The notes below the pieces were generated by a model. That model was not told where the DNA came from and ran no database searches. It was given only the letters and a program-made list of their open reading frames with translations. This document shows positions 15,276-25,079 of a DNA stretch of 64,000 bases, in pieces. Within the stretch, counting starts at the first letter, position 1, and each line of letters opens with the position of its first letter. Made by a program: the position numbers and the translations under genes. Origin of the DNA: an uncultured Clostridia bacterium (GTDB taxonomy: Bacteria > Bacillota > Clostridia > Oscillospirales > Acutalibacteraceae); assembly GCA_947627055.1 (NCBI GenBank), contig CANQUS010000003.1, forward strand, positions 1-64,000. Direction: 5' to 3'.

Positions 15276-16601
15276 ATCCTTCGGAAGGTTGATTGAATCG
15301 AGATTATGCCTCGGCAGAATACACCTGCGGAAACCGAGACGAGCCGCTTCCTTAACTCTTTCCTCGGTATGTGACACGGAACGTATTTCACCCGTTAGTC
15401 CTATTTCGCCAAACGCAAGCGTATCATCCGGGATAGCTATATCCTTGAGACTGCTGACGAGAGCCATCGCAACAGCCAAGTCCACCGCAGGCTCGTCCAG
15501 CTTCAGACCGCCGACAACATTGATATATGCGTCAAGATTTGAAAAATAAAAGCCCGCGCGCTTCTCGAGAACGGCAAGGATCAGTGACATTCTGTTGTAG
15601 TCAAAGCCTGTACTCATACGGCGCGGATTGCCGAATCCTGTCGTTGTAGCCAAGCCTTGGATCTCTGCAAGTATAGGTCGAGTACCCTCCATAACGCAGG
15701 CAACGCACGTCCCCGAAACATTCTTCGGTCTTCCGGAAAGAAGCATCTGCGAGGGATTTTCAACTTCGGAAAGTCCCTTATCACCCATGCTGAAAACTCC
15801 TATTTCATTTGTCGAACCGTAGCGGTTTTTAACTGCTCTGAGTATTCTATAGGACATCTGCCTATCGCCCTCAAAGTAAAGAACAGCGTCAACAATATGT
15901 TCAAGAACCTTAGGTCCCGCGATAGCTCCATCCTTGTTGACATGACCGACGATTATCACGGGTATATCAAGTGTTTTTGCGGTCCTCATGAGTATATTTG
16001 TGCATTCTCTGACCTGTGTAACGCTTCCCGGAGAGGAATTAAGCTCGGTAAAATTCATAGTCTGTATAGAGTCTATCATAACTATTTCCGGCTTTTCGGA
16101 GCGGATATATTCTGCGGCAGCCTCAACATCGGTTTCTGTTAGAATATAGAGATTTTCGGAATTTATGTTTAGTCGCATAGCTCTGAGCTTTATCTGCCGC
16201 TTCGACTCCTCACCCGATATATAGAGTATCTTAAGCATTCTGCCGAGATGATTACATATCTGGAGGAGTATAGTTGACTTGCCTATACCGGGGTCGCCGC
16301 CGAGCAAGACGAGAGAGCCCTTTACGATGCCTCCTCCGAGGACTCTGTCAAGCTCCTTAGAGCCTGTGAAATATCTCTGCTCATCATCGGTGGTTATTTC
16401 GTTAATCGGCAGAGGCTTAGAAGATCTTGAGCTTATTCTTCTTTCGGGCTTGACCATGCCTGCCTTTGAGGTTTCTCTTATCTCCTCTGTAAATGTATTC
16501 CACTCACCGCAGGACGGACACTTCCCGTACCATTTTGCAGTCTCAAATCCGCACTCGGAGCATACATAAAGACTTTTTACTTTCCCTGCCAATTTTATCA
16601 C
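15210..16601 (-). CDS. radA: DNA repair protein RadA
   Basis: This is a RecA-like branch-migration helicase of 463 residues. A C4 zinc finger (CSECGFETAKWYGKCPSCGEW, residues about 14-34) is followed by Walker A GGDPGIGKST. The RadA-specific K-N-R-F-G motif appears as KNRYG, a conservative variant, and a C-terminal Lon-protease-like domain begins around residue 300. Translation may begin at GTG 16601, which overlaps the upstream stop as GTGA, or at TTG 16592, where GGTGAT would be the ribosome site and the product starts MAGKVKSLYVC as in homologues. It is co-transcribed with the amidase gene upstream. Its 3' end overlaps the convergent mini-protein gene. Confidence 0.96.
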   Translation of the reverse strand: MIKLAGKVKSLYVCSECGFETAKWYGKCPSCGEWNTFTEEIRETSKAGMVKPERRISSRSSKPLPINEITTDDEQRYFTGSKELDRVLGGGIVKGSLVLLGGDPGIGKSTILLQICNHLGRMLKILYISGEESKRQIKLRAMRLNINSENLYILTETDVEAAAEYIRSEKPEIVMIDSIQTMNFTELNSSPGSVTQVRECTNILMRTAKTLDIPVIIVGHVNKDGAIAGPKVLEHIVDAVLYFEGDRQMSYRILRAVKNRYGSTNEIGVFSMGDKGLSEVENPSQMLLSGRPKNVSGTCVACVMEGTRPILAEIQGLATTTGFGNPRRMSTGFDYNRMSLILAVLEKRAGFYFSNLDAYINVVGGLKLDEPAVDLAVAMALVSSLKDIAIPDDTLAFGEIGLTGEIRSVSHTEERVKEAARLGFRRCILPRHNLDSINLPKDSYIKVIGVRSIRDAYDAVCSV

Positions 16602-17314
16602 CTGTTATTTTTATATTCAAGTATTCCGCAATATATCGCGAACGCCATTTTGTTTTTGTATTCCTCATCTGAAAGCTTTTTTGCTTCCTCTGCATTTGAA
16701 AGGAAACCACACTCAACAATAACCGAAGGAACAGTGGAGTTATTTAACAAATATATGCTGCTATCGCCCTTCTTCAGTTCCCTCTTATTATCCTGCTGAA
16801 TAAGTCCCGTAACAGACTGCCGTATACTCTCAGCCAGGATCTTGCTTTTTTCGTTATTTGTGGAGTAAAACATCTGTGCACCGCTGTACTTGCTGTCTTC
16901 AAATTTATTCTGGTGAATGCTTACGAGAATATTATTCTTGCTGCTATTAGCTATCTCTACACGATTTTTGAGGTCGGACACTTTCTTTTCGCGTATCGTT
17001 CCCGCAGAAGTGTCATATATTGACAAGTCACTGTCACGAGTCATCTTGACGGTAATCCCCGAAGCACGGAGCATATCTCTGACCCTAAGCGAAATATCGA
17101 GATTTATATCTTTTTCAAGAATTGAGTTCGCTACCGCCCCGCTGTCCTCTCCGCCATGACCCGGATCTATTATAACAACAAATTCGCTCTCAGAGACATC
17201 GGCGGTCGTCGCCTCATCGGCGACCGTTTCAAATGCGTTGAAAATCAAAAATCCAAACAAAAAAATTCCTATCAGTGTTGACGAATACATCAGGTAAACT
17301 TTTAATCTTTCCAA
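16598..17314 (-). CDS. cwlD: N-acetylmuramoyl-L-alanine amidase, CwlD-like
   Basis: This 238-residue Amidase_3 enzyme has one N-terminal TM/signal segment (about residues 8-28) and a zinc amidase domain. IDPGHGGEDSGAV carries the first His, LEKDINLDISLRV the Glu, VSIHQN the second His, and VIVECGFLSNAEEAKKL the catalytic Glu. Length and layout match B. subtilis CwlD (237 aa), which makes muramic delta-lactam in spore cortex and is needed for germination. Other cell-wall amidases share the domain, so the exact role is inferred from size and the sporulating host. It overlaps radA by 4 bp. Confidence 0.85.
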   Translation of the reverse strand: MERLKVYLMYSSTLIGIFLFGFLIFNAFETVADEATTADVSESEFVVIIDPGHGGEDSGAVANSILEKDINLDISLRVRDMLRASGITVKMTRDSDLSIYDTSAGTIREKKVSDLKNRVEIANSSKNNILVSIHQNKFEDSKYSGAQMFYSTNNEKSKILAESIRQSVTGLIQQDNKRELKKGDSSIYLLNNSTVPSVIVECGFLSNAEEAKKLSDEEYKNKMAFAIYCGILEYKNNR

Positions 17315-17571
17315 GCAAAATCACCTCTTAGGTAATATTTATGCCGAAAAAATCTTGTATAGAAGTGTGATTTTAAGTAACTCTTTATTTCTGCCGAAAT
17401 TATCCGATGCATAATCGAAGCACTGAGTAAATACAGCCTGACGGCTCGATTCTCACCTCTCTCGCAGAGCTTCAGCCATTTTGCCCATTATGACCTTCGG
17501 CAGGTTGACACTATCTGACATAGAATCCGACCGCGAACCGCAGTACCATATTTAACCAGTGCTGACTAAAA

Positions 17572-20385
17572 TCAATTTTTACAGTAGTAAACCTTATTAT
17601 TTAACAGATTTATTTTCTCGATTCCATCACCGTCTGATTCAACAAATGTCCCGCGTATTTCCTCTCCGTCAAGAAGATATATTATTCCCTCTCCGCGAGG
17701 AACGCCATCAATAAAGCTGCCGGTAAATCTATGGTCGCTGTAGAGTATCGTGCCCTTTCCTCCCGGTTTGCCGTCCTTAAGCTTTCCCGTATATCGTCCG
17801 TCGTTTATGTCAGCCTCCACAACATATCCTGTACCGTCCCTGTACATATCGTATTCGCCGTTTGCAAGCTCATCACATTTCGGGAGCTGCTCTATATCGC
17901 GAAGTATAACACTCATACTCTTTTGCGGACTGCCATTTTTGAATATGCCCTCAAACTTCTTTTCTCCATACGGAGTAAAGCTTGCGCCGAAGCCGTCACG
18001 CTTGTTGTTTCTAACGTTTCCGTCATATAGAAGCTCTCCGGTTTCGGAATATTCCCTCATATAAACAAGCTCTCCAAAATCGTAGACGCATTCACGGACT
18101 ATTTTACCTTTTATTATTTCATTTACTCTTCCGTGCTTTTTGCCGTTTTTGAATACACCTACGCTCGATACTTCACCATTAGTATACATTATACCGCAGC
18201 CGTTATAATTGTTTTCCGAAAACATTCCGCGATAAACCATGGCACCGCCAATATATTCACAGCCGCAGCCCTCTCTTTTACCGTCCGAGAAAGAGCCTGC
18301 ATATACGAGAAGCATATCATCATACTGTCTGCCCTCGCCCGAATAAACGCCGTTGACAAATTCGCCGTCATAGACCTTTTTTCCGCAGACATATTCCGTT
18401 CCTCGACCCCAGCGGCGGCAGTTTTTCCATTCGCCCGAATAGACAAGCTCTCCTCTTGAGTTGTATTCAGATATAAGACCCATCGCTTCACCGTCGGAGA
18501 AGCGCCCCTCATAGTATGAGCCGTCATCATTATAAACTCTGCCGTTGCCGCTTGAAAGGTTATTTGAGAAAAGTCCCTCATAGACAAGCTTGCCGTTTTT
18601 GTCATAGTGACTGCCTTTTCCCTCTGCTGCGCCATGCCTAAATTCGCCCTCAATAAAGCCTCCATCAGACAAATAAAGAGTTCCGTGACCGTTATATCTG
18701 CCGCCTCGCCATTCGCCATTATAGCGTATCGTGCCGTCGGGATTGTATTCAATACCCTTTCCCGAACGCTCGCCGCCGAGCATTTCTCCGCTGTAAAGCA
18801 ATTCACCCGATGGAGTGAATACAGTACCCCTGCCGGAAAATCTGCCGTCATTATAGATACCGACCACGATGTTCTCTCCGACCATCACGACACCCGCGCC
18901 GTCTCTTTTTCCGTGCTTATATGTTCCAAAATATTTTAAATCACCATTAGGAGTGAAGCTTACTCCTGCGCCGACGGGATCATCCTCGTGCCATTTACCT
19001 GTATAACAGGCACCATCTGGCGAATATGCAGTGCCCAAGCCCTCTCTCTTATTGTCCTCCCAATATCCCGCATAGCAGAGCTTGCCCGACTTGTAGTAAT
19101 ACGAGCCAAAGCCACTGCGCTTATCATCCTTGTACATACCCTCATATGCGGTAGTACCATTCTCCATAGTAGTTCTTCCTCTGCCGTCACGCATATCGTC
19201 CGTCAGCTCGCCATAGTAGAAATATCTGTCATTTTCGGTTTTTATTTCCTTTTTAGGAATGTTCTCATAGGGACAGTCTGCGGCAAACGAGCAGAGGGTC
19301 TCCCTGAGAGCCTGCGGTATGACCTGCTCGTAAACATATGGTTTTTCATCATCCGACGCCGATCCGTCATATGACGCTGATCCGCCATTGTTTCTTTCCG
19401 CGACGGAAGCAATAAATTCCTCACTTGGTTCAAGCTCAAAAACGCTGTCATCTATACCGGGAATCGTATTCTCACTTTCATCGGCGATTTCCAAGTCAGG
19501 ATCGCTCACATTTTTATCTTCTGTATAATTGCTGTCATCTTTCCGTGAGAATACAGGGAAAGCGCTTTCAGATATTTTTCTATCAAAGGAAGCATTTTCA
19601 ATATCGTCACTGCCGATATTTTCGTCAGAGGGCTCGACCCTTTTATCATTGTCTAATGCCGTACCGCCGGATAAATCAACATGTTTAATGCTGTCACTCC
19701 CTGTCGTATCTATTGAAAATGAAGGTTTTATTTTCTCGGGAATCTGCTCCTCTGAAGTATCGTTTAACAGCCTTTTAAGCTCTGCGGATCTGGCATCTAT
19801 TTCTTTTTTCGTGCAGTAGTAGTATATACCGGACTTAGTTTTACACAGCACCTCAGGTTCACCTGAGGCGGCGTTAAGCTGTAATGTTATATCCTTATCC
19901 GTAAGCTCTGTAAACGGATACAGGGTTTCCTCGCGTCCCCCAACGCTCTTTACAAGAACGCAGACATTATTTTCAACAGACGGTGTAAGTATAAGGTACG
20001 GGACAACTTTATTATTAGCGTTAAAATATTCTACTCTGAGTAAAATGTGCTCACGGGAGAAAAAGGTTTTCTTTATAAGGTTTTTTGATTTATCGAAGCT
20101 TTCGACTCTGTATCCGCCCTCACAAAGCACTGAACGTTCACACTGAACATCCTCGCAAAATTTCTTCCACTTGAGCATCTGACCTTTTTCCATTGAATAC
20201 GCAAATTTATATGTATTGTCGCCGCTTTTAACTGTTAGTCGTCCCTTTACTCGCCTTTCAGATTCAAAAAATTTTTTTCTTACATCATAAAGCGCGTCTG
20301 AGGGATCGGCTTTTTCAAGTTCAAGATTATATATTGAATAAATTATGTCATCTCCCGACGGAGCTTTTTTAAGTTCATAATCCAT
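17572..20385 (-). CDS. Large MORN-repeat protein
   Basis: This 937-residue protein has three parts. Residues 1-200 are a folded, Lys/Glu-rich region with no motif I recognise. Residues about 205-345 are an acidic Ser/Asp/Glu-rich linker. From about 380 to the end there are some twenty MORN repeats of about 23 residues (pattern Y-x-G-x-W/F-x-x-G-x-x-x-G-x-G, for example YAGYWEDNKREGLGTAY). MORN arrays form long beta-sheets that bind lipids or proteins. There is no signal peptide or TM helix, so it is probably cytoplasmic. A TATAAT at about 20438-20443 on the minus strand may be its -10 box. The function is unknown. Confidence 0.9.
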   Translation of the reverse strand: MDYELKKAPSGDDIIYSIYNLELEKADPSDALYDVRKKFFESERRVKGRLTVKSGDNTYKFAYSMEKGQMLKWKKFCEDVQCERSVLCEGGYRVESFDKSKNLIKKTFFSREHILLRVEYFNANNKVVPYLILTPSVENNVCVLVKSVGGREETLYPFTELTDKDITLQLNAASGEPEVLCKTKSGIYYYCTKKEIDARSAELKRLLNDTSEEQIPEKIKPSFSIDTTGSDSIKHVDLSGGTALDNDKRVEPSDENIGSDDIENASFDRKISESAFPVFSRKDDSNYTEDKNVSDPDLEIADESENTIPGIDDSVFELEPSEEFIASVAERNNGGSASYDGSASDDEKPYVYEQVIPQALRETLCSFAADCPYENIPKKEIKTENDRYFYYGELTDDMRDGRGRTTMENGTTAYEGMYKDDKRSGFGSYYYKSGKLCYAGYWEDNKREGLGTAYSPDGACYTGKWHEDDPVGAGVSFTPNGDLKYFGTYKHGKRDGAGVVMVGENIVVGIYNDGRFSGRGTVFTPSGELLYSGEMLGGERSGKGIEYNPDGTIRYNGEWRGGRYNGHGTLYLSDGGFIEGEFRHGAAEGKGSHYDKNGKLVYEGLFSNNLSSGNGRVYNDDGSYYEGRFSDGEAMGLISEYNSRGELVYSGEWKNCRRWGRGTEYVCGKKVYDGEFVNGVYSGEGRQYDDMLLVYAGSFSDGKREGCGCEYIGGAMVYRGMFSENNYNGCGIMYTNGEVSSVGVFKNGKKHGRVNEIIKGKIVRECVYDFGELVYMREYSETGELLYDGNVRNNKRDGFGASFTPYGEKKFEGIFKNGSPQKSMSVILRDIEQLPKCDELANGEYDMYRDGTGYVVEADINDGRYTGKLKDGKPGGKGTILYSDHRFTGSFIDGVPRGEGIIYLLDGEEIRGTFVESDGDGIEKINLLNNKVYYCKN

Positions 20386-20540
20386 TTAGTTCAATTCCTT
20401 TCGGAGTATTAAGGCAATAAAAAGTCTCTGTATGCATTATAATCATAGCATAAATATCACTTTTTTACAATAAGCGATAAAATTTTCATTTAATATTTTA
20501 TATTGTCATATTCAATGCCGCCTATATAATATTGCTAACA

Positions 20541-20578
20541 GCAAAAACTCCGACCGATTACAAACCGAGTCGGAGCTG
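20541..20578 (-). terminator. Terminator of the DUF4317 gene
   Basis: CTCCGAC (20548-20554) pairs with GTCGGAG (20569-20575). On the minus strand the stem is followed by TTTTTGC. It lies just past the stop at 20592. Confidence 0.8.
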
Positions 20579-20591
20579 CCATAATACCCGC

Positions 20592-21746
20592 TTATGCCTC
20601 ATCATCCCGCTTTTGTATAGGGAAGCGGATGTTAACTCCGTTTACCTCGACTCCGCCCTCAACACGGATCATTATGTACTTTGTTCCGTCTATGATTCGT
20701 GTTTCGATGAGATGACTTCTGTCCGGATCGACCTGTATCGTCACGTCAGGGGTCTTGACCTCAAAATGCTTAGTATCAACTATATTTGTGGGATTTATTT
20801 GCGTATCTTCGCCAAAGCTTTCATCAAACTTCTCCTCAAAGGCTTCAATATGTGTTTCAGAAGCTCCGCATGACTTCAAAACATTTTTTACTGCAGACTT
20901 AGTGATCATAAGCGGTTCTTCGACCTTGTTTTCCTTATGCTCGTCTACGATCTCTGAAAAGACAGTATGAACCGACTGCAAAAAATCAAAATCACAGGCA
21001 TCATCGATCGATTCGGCGAGAACAGTTTGAAATGTTTCCTTCTGAACCGCGGCAGGCATGGGAATTGATGTTTTGAAAACAGCATCAATAAAATCCTCGT
21101 GAGCGGCAGACGTATCCTTAGTATAATAAAGAGCATTATAGATATTTGTACTTCTGTCGTCAAACGACGGAAACATAAAGCCAAATTCGGGAGCGGAAAC
21201 CACAAAGTCCTGCTTTATATTTCTAAATGCATTTTCGCAGGAAAAATATCCGAGAGCCGATTTTGTCAGCTTTACGGGGCATATGCTGCAAAGGTAATAT
21301 GTAAACACATCGGATGATCCATCCTCCCTGCCATGACCGTCCTTGCGGAAAACAGGAACGTCATATTTATCCATAGCAAGAAGTATAAGGTAATTTCCCT
21401 CAATACGAATCGCATTGATGATCTTATCGTACAAAGCTCTGATAAAATCCTCGTTTTCAAGCTCCGTATCACGCAAGCCCATAAGCAGTTTGTGCTCCTC
21501 GCCGTCACATACCTGATCTGTCGAAAATTCAATGTCGATAAGGTTTTTTCCGACAGCACCCGACAGTGTTTTTTTGAGAATTTTAAGAAGCGACTCCTTG
21601 TCCTCCTCAGGCATCAGCGAAAGAGACTGGTTAAACTCGGAGACTATTTCTTTCTGCTCGTTCACATAACAGCCGCGTACTTTTGTAATATTGCTCTTAT
21701 CGAATCTAAATCTTCTGCGGATTTCTGATATTTCTTTTTCATTCAT
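20592..21746 (-). CDS. DUF4317 family protein
   Basis: This 384-residue soluble protein begins MNEKEISEIRRRFRFDKSNI, continues with the VRGCYVNEQKEIVSEF segment, and has YYLCSICPVKLTKSALGYF in the middle. It matches the DUF4317 family, widespread in Clostridia and without known function. It has no TM helix or signal. AAGGAAATG precedes the ATG. The C-terminal 40 residues (HLIETRIIDGTKYIMIRVEGG) form a beta-rich domain. It lies upstream of, and on the same strand as, the MORN protein gene but is separated by its own terminator. Confidence 0.85.
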   Translation of the reverse strand: MNEKEISEIRRRFRFDKSNITKVRGCYVNEQKEIVSEFNQSLSLMPEEDKESLLKILKKTLSGAVGKNLIDIEFSTDQVCDGEEHKLLMGLRDTELENEDFIRALYDKIINAIRIEGNYLILLAMDKYDVPVFRKDGHGREDGSSDVFTYYLCSICPVKLTKSALGYFSCENAFRNIKQDFVVSAPEFGFMFPSFDDRSTNIYNALYYTKDTSAAHEDFIDAVFKTSIPMPAAVQKETFQTVLAESIDDACDFDFLQSVHTVFSEIVDEHKENKVEEPLMITKSAVKNVLKSCGASETHIEAFEEKFDESFGEDTQINPTNIVDTKHFEVKTPDVTIQVDPDRSHLIETRIIDGTKYIMIRVEGGVEVNGVNIRFPIQKRDDEA

Positions 21747-21840
21747 TTCCTTTTATCTTCCTTCATAATCATAAAATGTAAATCTAATTATAGCAGAACA
21801 CGGTCATAAAAAACAATAGTGGAAAAAGAATTTTAGTGCG

Positions 21841-21868
21841 TTGATTTTCGTACAGAAAATGATATAAT
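21841..21868 (+). promoter_or_regulatory. Promoter of the mscS-coaX operon
   Basis: TTGATT (21841-21846), a 16-nt spacer and TATAAT (21863-21868) lie 37 nt before the MscS start. The start is preceded by AAGGGGAGAG. Confidence 0.75.
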
Positions 21869-21905
21869 TTCTATATTGACTTAATTAAGGGGAGAGATTT
21901 CCGAC

Positions 21906-22814
21906 ATGATATTTCTTGATAATACGATTTCCGAGGAAGATATAGGTGAACAGCTAAGCAACCTTGAAAAATGGCTTCAGAGCGCGAGTGATTGGTTTCT
22001 CGGATTTTTGCCGAGACTGATTACGGCGTTCATCGTTCTCGCGGTAGGGTTTATCGCGGCAAAGTACATAACAAAGCTTATAATCAAGACAATGAAAAAA
22101 GGAAAGGTAGAACCTACGGTTAAATCCTTTTTAGGCTCAATCATAAGCGCCATTCTGAAAATTCTCGTTGTCATATGCGCATTGGGTACCTTGGGCATAG
22201 ATATGACCTCGATTATCACTGTACTCGGCACGGCAACGGTTGCTATCGGTCTCGCACTAAAGGACAGCATGGCAAATATTGCAAGCGGTGTTTTGATAAT
22301 AGTAAATAAGCCGTTTAAGGTCGGGGATTATCTTGAGACGGAGGGGCTTGAGGGAACAGTAACTAAAATCGACATGATGTATACTACTCTCACATCAGCA
22401 GACGGAAAGGAAATTATCCTCCCCAATCTGCGCATAACCTCGAACAACGTCATAAACTATAATGTTCAAAATCATCGCAGACTCGAGCTTCATTTTTCGA
22501 TCTCATATGATGACGACATTACAACGGCAAAGAGTGTCATATACAGCATTATTGATGCAGACGAGCGCATAGACGATACCCCAGATGCACCGTTAGTAGG
22601 CGTTGACAGCCACGGCGCGAGCGGAATTGACTTTGTTGTAAAGGTTTGGTGTAAACCGGAGAATTATTGGTCCTTGCGCTATGACATTCCGGAGCGTATC
22701 AAATATGCCTTTGACGAAAAGGGAATTACCATCCCATACAACAGACTTGAGGTGGGACTTGTTAATACTTCAAAAGAGAACGAAGTAACCGTGAAAGGAA
22801 ATGATGAAAAATGA
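21906..22814 (+). CDS. mscS: Small-conductance mechanosensitive channel (MscS family)
   Basis: This 302-residue membrane protein has three predicted TM helices (about 30-50, 72-92, 95-125). The pore-lining third helix is Gly/Ala-rich (LGTATVAIGLALKDSMANIASG). The MscS beta domain follows (NKPFKVGDYLETEGLEGTVTKI, LPNLRITSNNVINY) with a C-terminal alpha/beta domain. The channel releases solutes upon hypo-osmotic shock. The last codons overlap the start of coaX by 4 bp, so the two are co-translated, though no functional link is evident. Confidence 0.95.
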   Translation: MIFLDNTISEEDIGEQLSNLEKWLQSASDWFLGFLPRLITAFIVLAVGFIAAKYITKLIIKTMKKGKVEPTVKSFLGSIISAILKILVVICALGTLGIDMTSIITVLGTATVAIGLALKDSMANIASGVLIIVNKPFKVGDYLETEGLEGTVTKIDMMYTTLTSADGKEIILPNLRITSNNVINYNVQNHRRLELHFSISYDDDITTAKSVIYSIIDADERIDDTPDAPLVGVDSHGASGIDFVVKVWCKPENYWSLRYDIPERIKYAFDEKGITIPYNRLEVGLVNTSKENEVTVKGNDEK

Positions 22815-23572
22815 TACTTGCTATTGACATAGGAAATACAAATATAGTATTTGGCTGTATCGAGGACAAGATTTTATTTGTTTCACGCCTTACAACCAAC
22901 AAGCACGCGACAAAGGACGAATATGCAATAAATTTTTATAATATACTCAGCATTAAAAAAATCGCCCCGGAAAGCATTGATGGAGCAATCATTTCCTCTG
23001 TTGTCCCCTCGATAAACAACGCAATATGCAAAGCCGTTGAGGCAATTACGGGACATTATCCTATAGTTGTAGGACCCGGTGTAAAAACCGGACTTAACAT
23101 TAAGCTTGATAACCCCGCAGAGCTCGGAAGCGACCGAGTTGTCGGAGCGGTCGCGGCTATTGCACAATATCCGAAGCCTATCATTGTAATAGACATGGGA
23201 ACAGCTACGACCTTCTGCGCAATTAACAAGTATGGCGAGCATATCGGCGGAATTATTTTTCCCGGTGTGAAAATTTCACTTGAAGCCTTGACACAGACAG
23301 CTTCAAAGCTTTCGGGGATAAGCCTTACAAAACCCAAAAAGGTCATAGGATCGAATACGGCTGAAAGTATGAAGAGCGGTATTCTCTACGGAAACGCCGC
23401 GATGATAGACGGAATGATAGACCGCTTTGAGGAATCGCTCGGAAAAGCCGCTTCAATCGTTGCCACAGGCGGTCTGTCCTCTACAATAATTCCTTTCTGT
23501 AAGCATAGGATAATCTATGATGACGACCTGTTGTTAAAGGGTTTAAAAATTATATATGACAAAAATACTTAA
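22811..23572 (+). CDS. coaX: Type III pantothenate kinase
   Basis: This 253-residue ASKHA-fold kinase catalyses the first step of CoA synthesis and is insensitive to CoA feedback. The N-terminal LAIDIGNTNIVFG is the phosphate-1 motif. GSDRVVGAVAA, VIDMGTATTF and the GGIIFPGVKIS region are all present, and VATGGLSS is near the C-terminus. The ATG overlaps the mscS stop. A strong terminator follows at 23581. Confidence 0.96.
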   Translation: MILAIDIGNTNIVFGCIEDKILFVSRLTTNKHATKDEYAINFYNILSIKKIAPESIDGAIISSVVPSINNAICKAVEAITGHYPIVVGPGVKTGLNIKLDNPAELGSDRVVGAVAAIAQYPKPIIVIDMGTATTFCAINKYGEHIGGIIFPGVKISLEALTQTASKLSGISLTKPKKVIGSNTAESMKSGILYGNAAMIDGMIDRFEESLGKAASIVATGGLSSTIIPFCKHRIIYDDDLLLKGLKIIYDKNT

Positions 23573-23580
23573 CTATGTAT

Positions 23581-23622
23581 AAACCGATATGACATTGGCA
23601 AAATGTCATATCGGTTTATTAG
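23581..23622 (+). terminator. Terminator after coaX
   Basis: AAACCGATATGACATT pairs perfectly (16 bp) with AATGTCATATCGGTTT around a short loop, with an AT-rich tract after it. Confidence 0.85.
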
Positions 23623-23707
23623 CAATACAAAAGATACACAATGTACTATAAATCTTTATGTATAATCAAAAATATCAGGATATGATGAGCCCATTCAATC
23701 GCCTGTT

Positions 23708-24871
23708 TCACTCTGCACCCTGTGGTATTTCATTGTAGGTAAACTCTATGTTCTCTTGCTCAAACCCATACTGTGCAAGCTTGAGCGTGTCATAGTATTT
23801 ATCATACGTTTCTGTTGAATCCATTGCAACAACTATCTGAGTGTTTCCGTCCTTGGTAAAGTATGCGATCAAGCACGAGCCTGCTTCATCAGTAAAACCC
23901 GTTTTCATTCCTTCCGCATACTCCGAATAGCAATACTCATCCTCATCAAGAAGTTTATTTGAGTTGCTCCATTCTATTTCCTCACCGCTTTCAAAAATCT
24001 GGTTTGTTTGATATGTTTTGCAGACTTCGGAAACGATCGGAATATTCTTAGCATAGTTTGCGATTTTCAGCAAATCAAGAGCCGTTGAGTAATGATCATC
24101 ATCATGAAACCCATCAGGATTTACAAAATGTGAATTTTCCGCTCCGAGTTCCTTTGCTGCATCATTCATTAGATCCGCAAAAACAGCTATTGATTTTTTA
24201 GCGGTCATGTTTTCATCGTCTTTATATGTACGAGCTGCGGAAACCGCCAACGTATATGCGGCATCGTTTCCCGATGGAAGCAGCATTGCATACATAAGCT
24301 GCTTAACAGTCAGCTTCTCACCCTCTATTAGTCCTGCGACACTTGAATCCTCGCCGATCATCGTTATCTCATCACCGACAGTGATAACCTCATCCTCGCC
24401 AAGAAATTTGCTCGCTACTATTGCAGTAAGCAGTTTTGTTGTACTTGCAGGATAGCATTTGCTTTCAGCTGATTTTTTATATGTTACGGTATCCGATGAG
24501 GCGTCATACAGTACGGCATATTTTGAAGCAAAGGCTTCATCGTTAAGGTCATCAGCGTTGATAAGATTTTCGGTATAATTGTACGAATTAGAATAGTCGG
24601 GAAGACTCGAATCCCGCGCAGGCTTGTCCTCCGACTGCCCCGAAGGCTCAACTTTGCTTATTTCCGTCACTGAGCTTGTCCCTGCTGCGGAGTTCTCTCC
24701 TGAAAGAGTTGATGTCGATACTGTCTGCGGTTTATATAAAAATAATATCAATACCGCTGTACCTGCCGCAACGACACCTGTCAGCACCGAAACCGCTATT
24801 TTAAGTCCTGTATGCTTACTGCGACTTTTTTTGATATAACGTTTGCTTCGTTTCACTTTGTTTACTTTCAT
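23708..24871 (-). CDS. D-alanyl-D-alanine carboxypeptidase (DacA/DacF type)
   Basis: This 387-residue penicillin-binding protein of family S11 trims peptidoglycan stem peptides. It starts with a very basic stretch, then an N-terminal TM/signal segment (about residues 25-48) and a Ser/Glu-rich linker. The catalytic domain shows S-x-x-K as STTK (about residues 146-149), S-x-N as SGND, and K-T-G as KTGFTDEAGSC. Unlike classical PBP5 it ends shortly after the catalytic domain, with no C-terminal beta domain or amphipathic anchor, so the N-terminal segment should be the anchor. It could act in vegetative wall or spore cortex; which one is not visible. Confidence 0.93.
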   Translation of the reverse strand: MKVNKVKRSKRYIKKSRSKHTGLKIAVSVLTGVVAAGTAVLILFLYKPQTVSTSTLSGENSAAGTSSVTEISKVEPSGQSEDKPARDSSLPDYSNSYNYTENLINADDLNDEAFASKYAVLYDASSDTVTYKKSAESKCYPASTTKLLTAIVASKFLGEDEVITVGDEITMIGEDSSVAGLIEGEKLTVKQLMYAMLLPSGNDAAYTLAVSAARTYKDDENMTAKKSIAVFADLMNDAAKELGAENSHFVNPDGFHDDDHYSTALDLLKIANYAKNIPIVSEVCKTYQTNQIFESGEEIEWSNSNKLLDEDEYCYSEYAEGMKTGFTDEAGSCLIAYFTKDGNTQIVVAMDSTETYDKYYDTLKLAQYGFEQENIEFTYNEIPQGAE

Positions 24872-25018
24872 GTTATCTTACTCCTGTTTTTTGCTGATTT
24901 AAATTAACTTATATGCTTATAGTATATCATAGCACAATCGAAAAATCACGAAATTTGCAGACAGTACCATAAATTAGCTAAAATCCATTTACTTTAACAT
25001 CTAAAAAACATTTATCTC

Positions 25019-25047
25019 TTGCCAATTCCGCACAAGAGTAATATAAT
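25019..25047 (+). promoter_or_regulatory. apgM promoter
   Basis: TTGCCA (25019-25024), a 17-nt spacer and TATAAT (25042-25047) lie 32 nt before the ATG. Confidence 0.7.
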
Positions 25048-25079
25048 ATTGCTATCAAGCAAAAATTGGGGGATTTATA

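Noticed and set aside
17453-17521. 22-codon minus-strand frame beginning MSDSVNLPKV in the cwlD-MORN gap
   Set aside because: No ribosome site and very short; the 257-bp gap shows no other coding signal, so I do not call it.
18189-18851. 220-codon frame within the MORN gene
   Set aside because: It overlaps the MORN frame on the same strand; its length comes from the repetitive Gly/Tyr codon pattern, and it has no ribosome site or family signature.
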